Below, piece after piece: positions 31,908 to 32,384 of a stretch of 32,384 bases of DNA. The translations under genes and the position numbers were made by a program. Within the stretch, counting starts at the first letter, position 1; every line of letters starts with the position of its first letter. The notes under the pieces were generated by a model. It did no database searches and had not been told where the DNA came from. It worked only from the letters and a program-made list of their open reading frames with translations. This stretch comes from Clostridia bacterium (lineage in GTDB: Bacteria; Bacillota; Clostridia; TANB77; CAG-508): assembly GCA_022792135.1 (NCBI GenBank), contig JAAWAM010000016.1:1-32384 (forward strand). The letters are read 5' to 3'.

Positions 31908-32384
31908 ATGGAAATAATAGTAGGAAAAACAGCAGGTTTTTGCTATGGGGTAAAAAGAGCTGTTGAGGGAGCAAAAGAAGAACTAGAACATACAAAAGAA
32001 AAAGTATATTGTTTAGGAGAGATCGTACATAATAAGCAAGTAGTCAATGAGTTGGAAAAAAAGGGGTTAGTGGTAATTGAAGATATTGAGGAAGCAAAAG
32101 GAAAGACATTGATAAGAGCTCATGGTGTAAAGAAAGAAATATACGATATTGCTAATAGAAGAAAAATAGAATTAAAAGATTATACCTGTCCAAATGTTTT
32201 AAAAATTCATAAAATGGTAGAGAAGTATGCAAAAGAAGGATATTATATTTTTTTATGTGGTAGTAAAAAACATCCAGAGAATCTTGGGACATTGAGTTAT
32301 TGTAATGAAAATTTTTATGTAATAGAAAAAGAAGAAGATACCATAAAAGCACTAGAATCCTTAAAAAAATCAAGTATTCCTAAA
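31908..32384 (+). CDS. ispH: 4-hydroxy-3-methylbut-2-enyl diphosphate reductase IspH, N-terminal part (cut by window end)
   Basis: 159 residues are visible, with the frame open to the last base. ATG 31908 has AAAGGAG upstream. Conserved features: KTAGFCYGVKRAV with the first Fe-S cysteine C12, GEIVHNKQVV with H41, RAHGVKKEIYD, and DYTCPNVLKIH with the second Fe-S cysteine, then a GxxxHPENLG segment. IspH makes IPP and DMAPP from HMBPP and uses a 4Fe-4S cluster; the third cluster cysteine is beyond the window. Some Clostridia fuse IspH to ribosomal protein S1, which cannot be judged here. It directly follows ispG. Confidence 0.95.
   Translation, partial: MEIIVGKTAGFCYGVKRAVEGAKEELEHTKEKVYCLGEIVHNKQVVNELEKKGLVVIEDIEEAKGKTLIRAHGVKKEIYDIANRRKIELKDYTCPNVLKIHKMVEKYAKEGYYIFLCGSKKHPENLGTLSYCNENFYVIEKEEDTIKALESLKKSSIPK

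Overview
The window is AT-rich, densely coding DNA from a low-GC Gram-positive, endospore-forming member of the Clostridia. Evidence for this is spo0A, a spoIVFA-spoIVFB pair, a sporulation-type D,D-carboxypeptidase, a GerS-related lipoprotein, strong AGGAGG ribosome sites and sigma-A promoters of the TTGACA-17-TATAAT type. The species cannot be named from the sequence. Both ends cut a gene: fusA (3' part) on the left and ispH (5' part) on the right.

Layout. 1-3609: fusA end, tuf, plsX and acpP (translation elongation and fatty acid or phospholipid synthesis). 3611-4894: a D-Ala-D-Ala carboxypeptidase on the minus strand behind a sigma-E-like promoter. 4961-11819: two large surface proteins, an internalin-like leucine-rich-repeat protein with an LPKAG anchor and a 1327-residue thioester-domain adhesin. 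Each sits behind a copy of the same ungapped ~210-nt upstream element. 11994-16088: PLP enzyme, HI0933-type flavoprotein, YigZ and spo0A. 16089-18051: a compact region with two candidate small RNAs, a 43-residue basic protein and a DUF262 (GmrS-like) protein. 18199-21771: small membrane protein, spoIVFA, spoIVFB, and a pilin-like FGE-domain protein. 21930-26536: minD, minE, rodA, dusB, gerS-like, mazF. 26588-27796 (minus): HD-GYP protein and a small membrane protein. 28011-32384: aspS, an orphan OmpR-type regulator, ispG and ispH. No tRNA, rRNA, CRISPR array or insertion sequence was recognised.

The main result is a possible recoding system. Three genes (DUF262, spoIVFA, and the essential aspS) appear broken by a single extra C. 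In all three the extra base makes an in-frame CGG codon directly before a conserved glycine codon: GAT-C-GGA in the DGQQR motif, ACA-C-GGT in the zinc-binding GPHLHF motif, and GTA-C-GGA in the AspRS N-terminal domain. Skipping that C (+1) restores full-length proteins of 388, 293 and 579 residues. Read by eye, no intact gene in the window contains an in-frame CGG, although the trinucleotide occurs roughly 45 times in the other two coding-strand frames. This fits programmed or obligatory +1 frameshifting at an unassigned or starved CGG codon better than three independent mutations. A systematic sequencing artefact must still be excluded.

Other points of interest are the shared surface-protein leader, two short promoter-terminator RNA units next to spo0A (one complementary to the spo0A 3' hairpin), GGGGAC-type repeats placed exactly at gene ends, a MinE with a long charged tail, and recently homogenised leucine-rich repeats.
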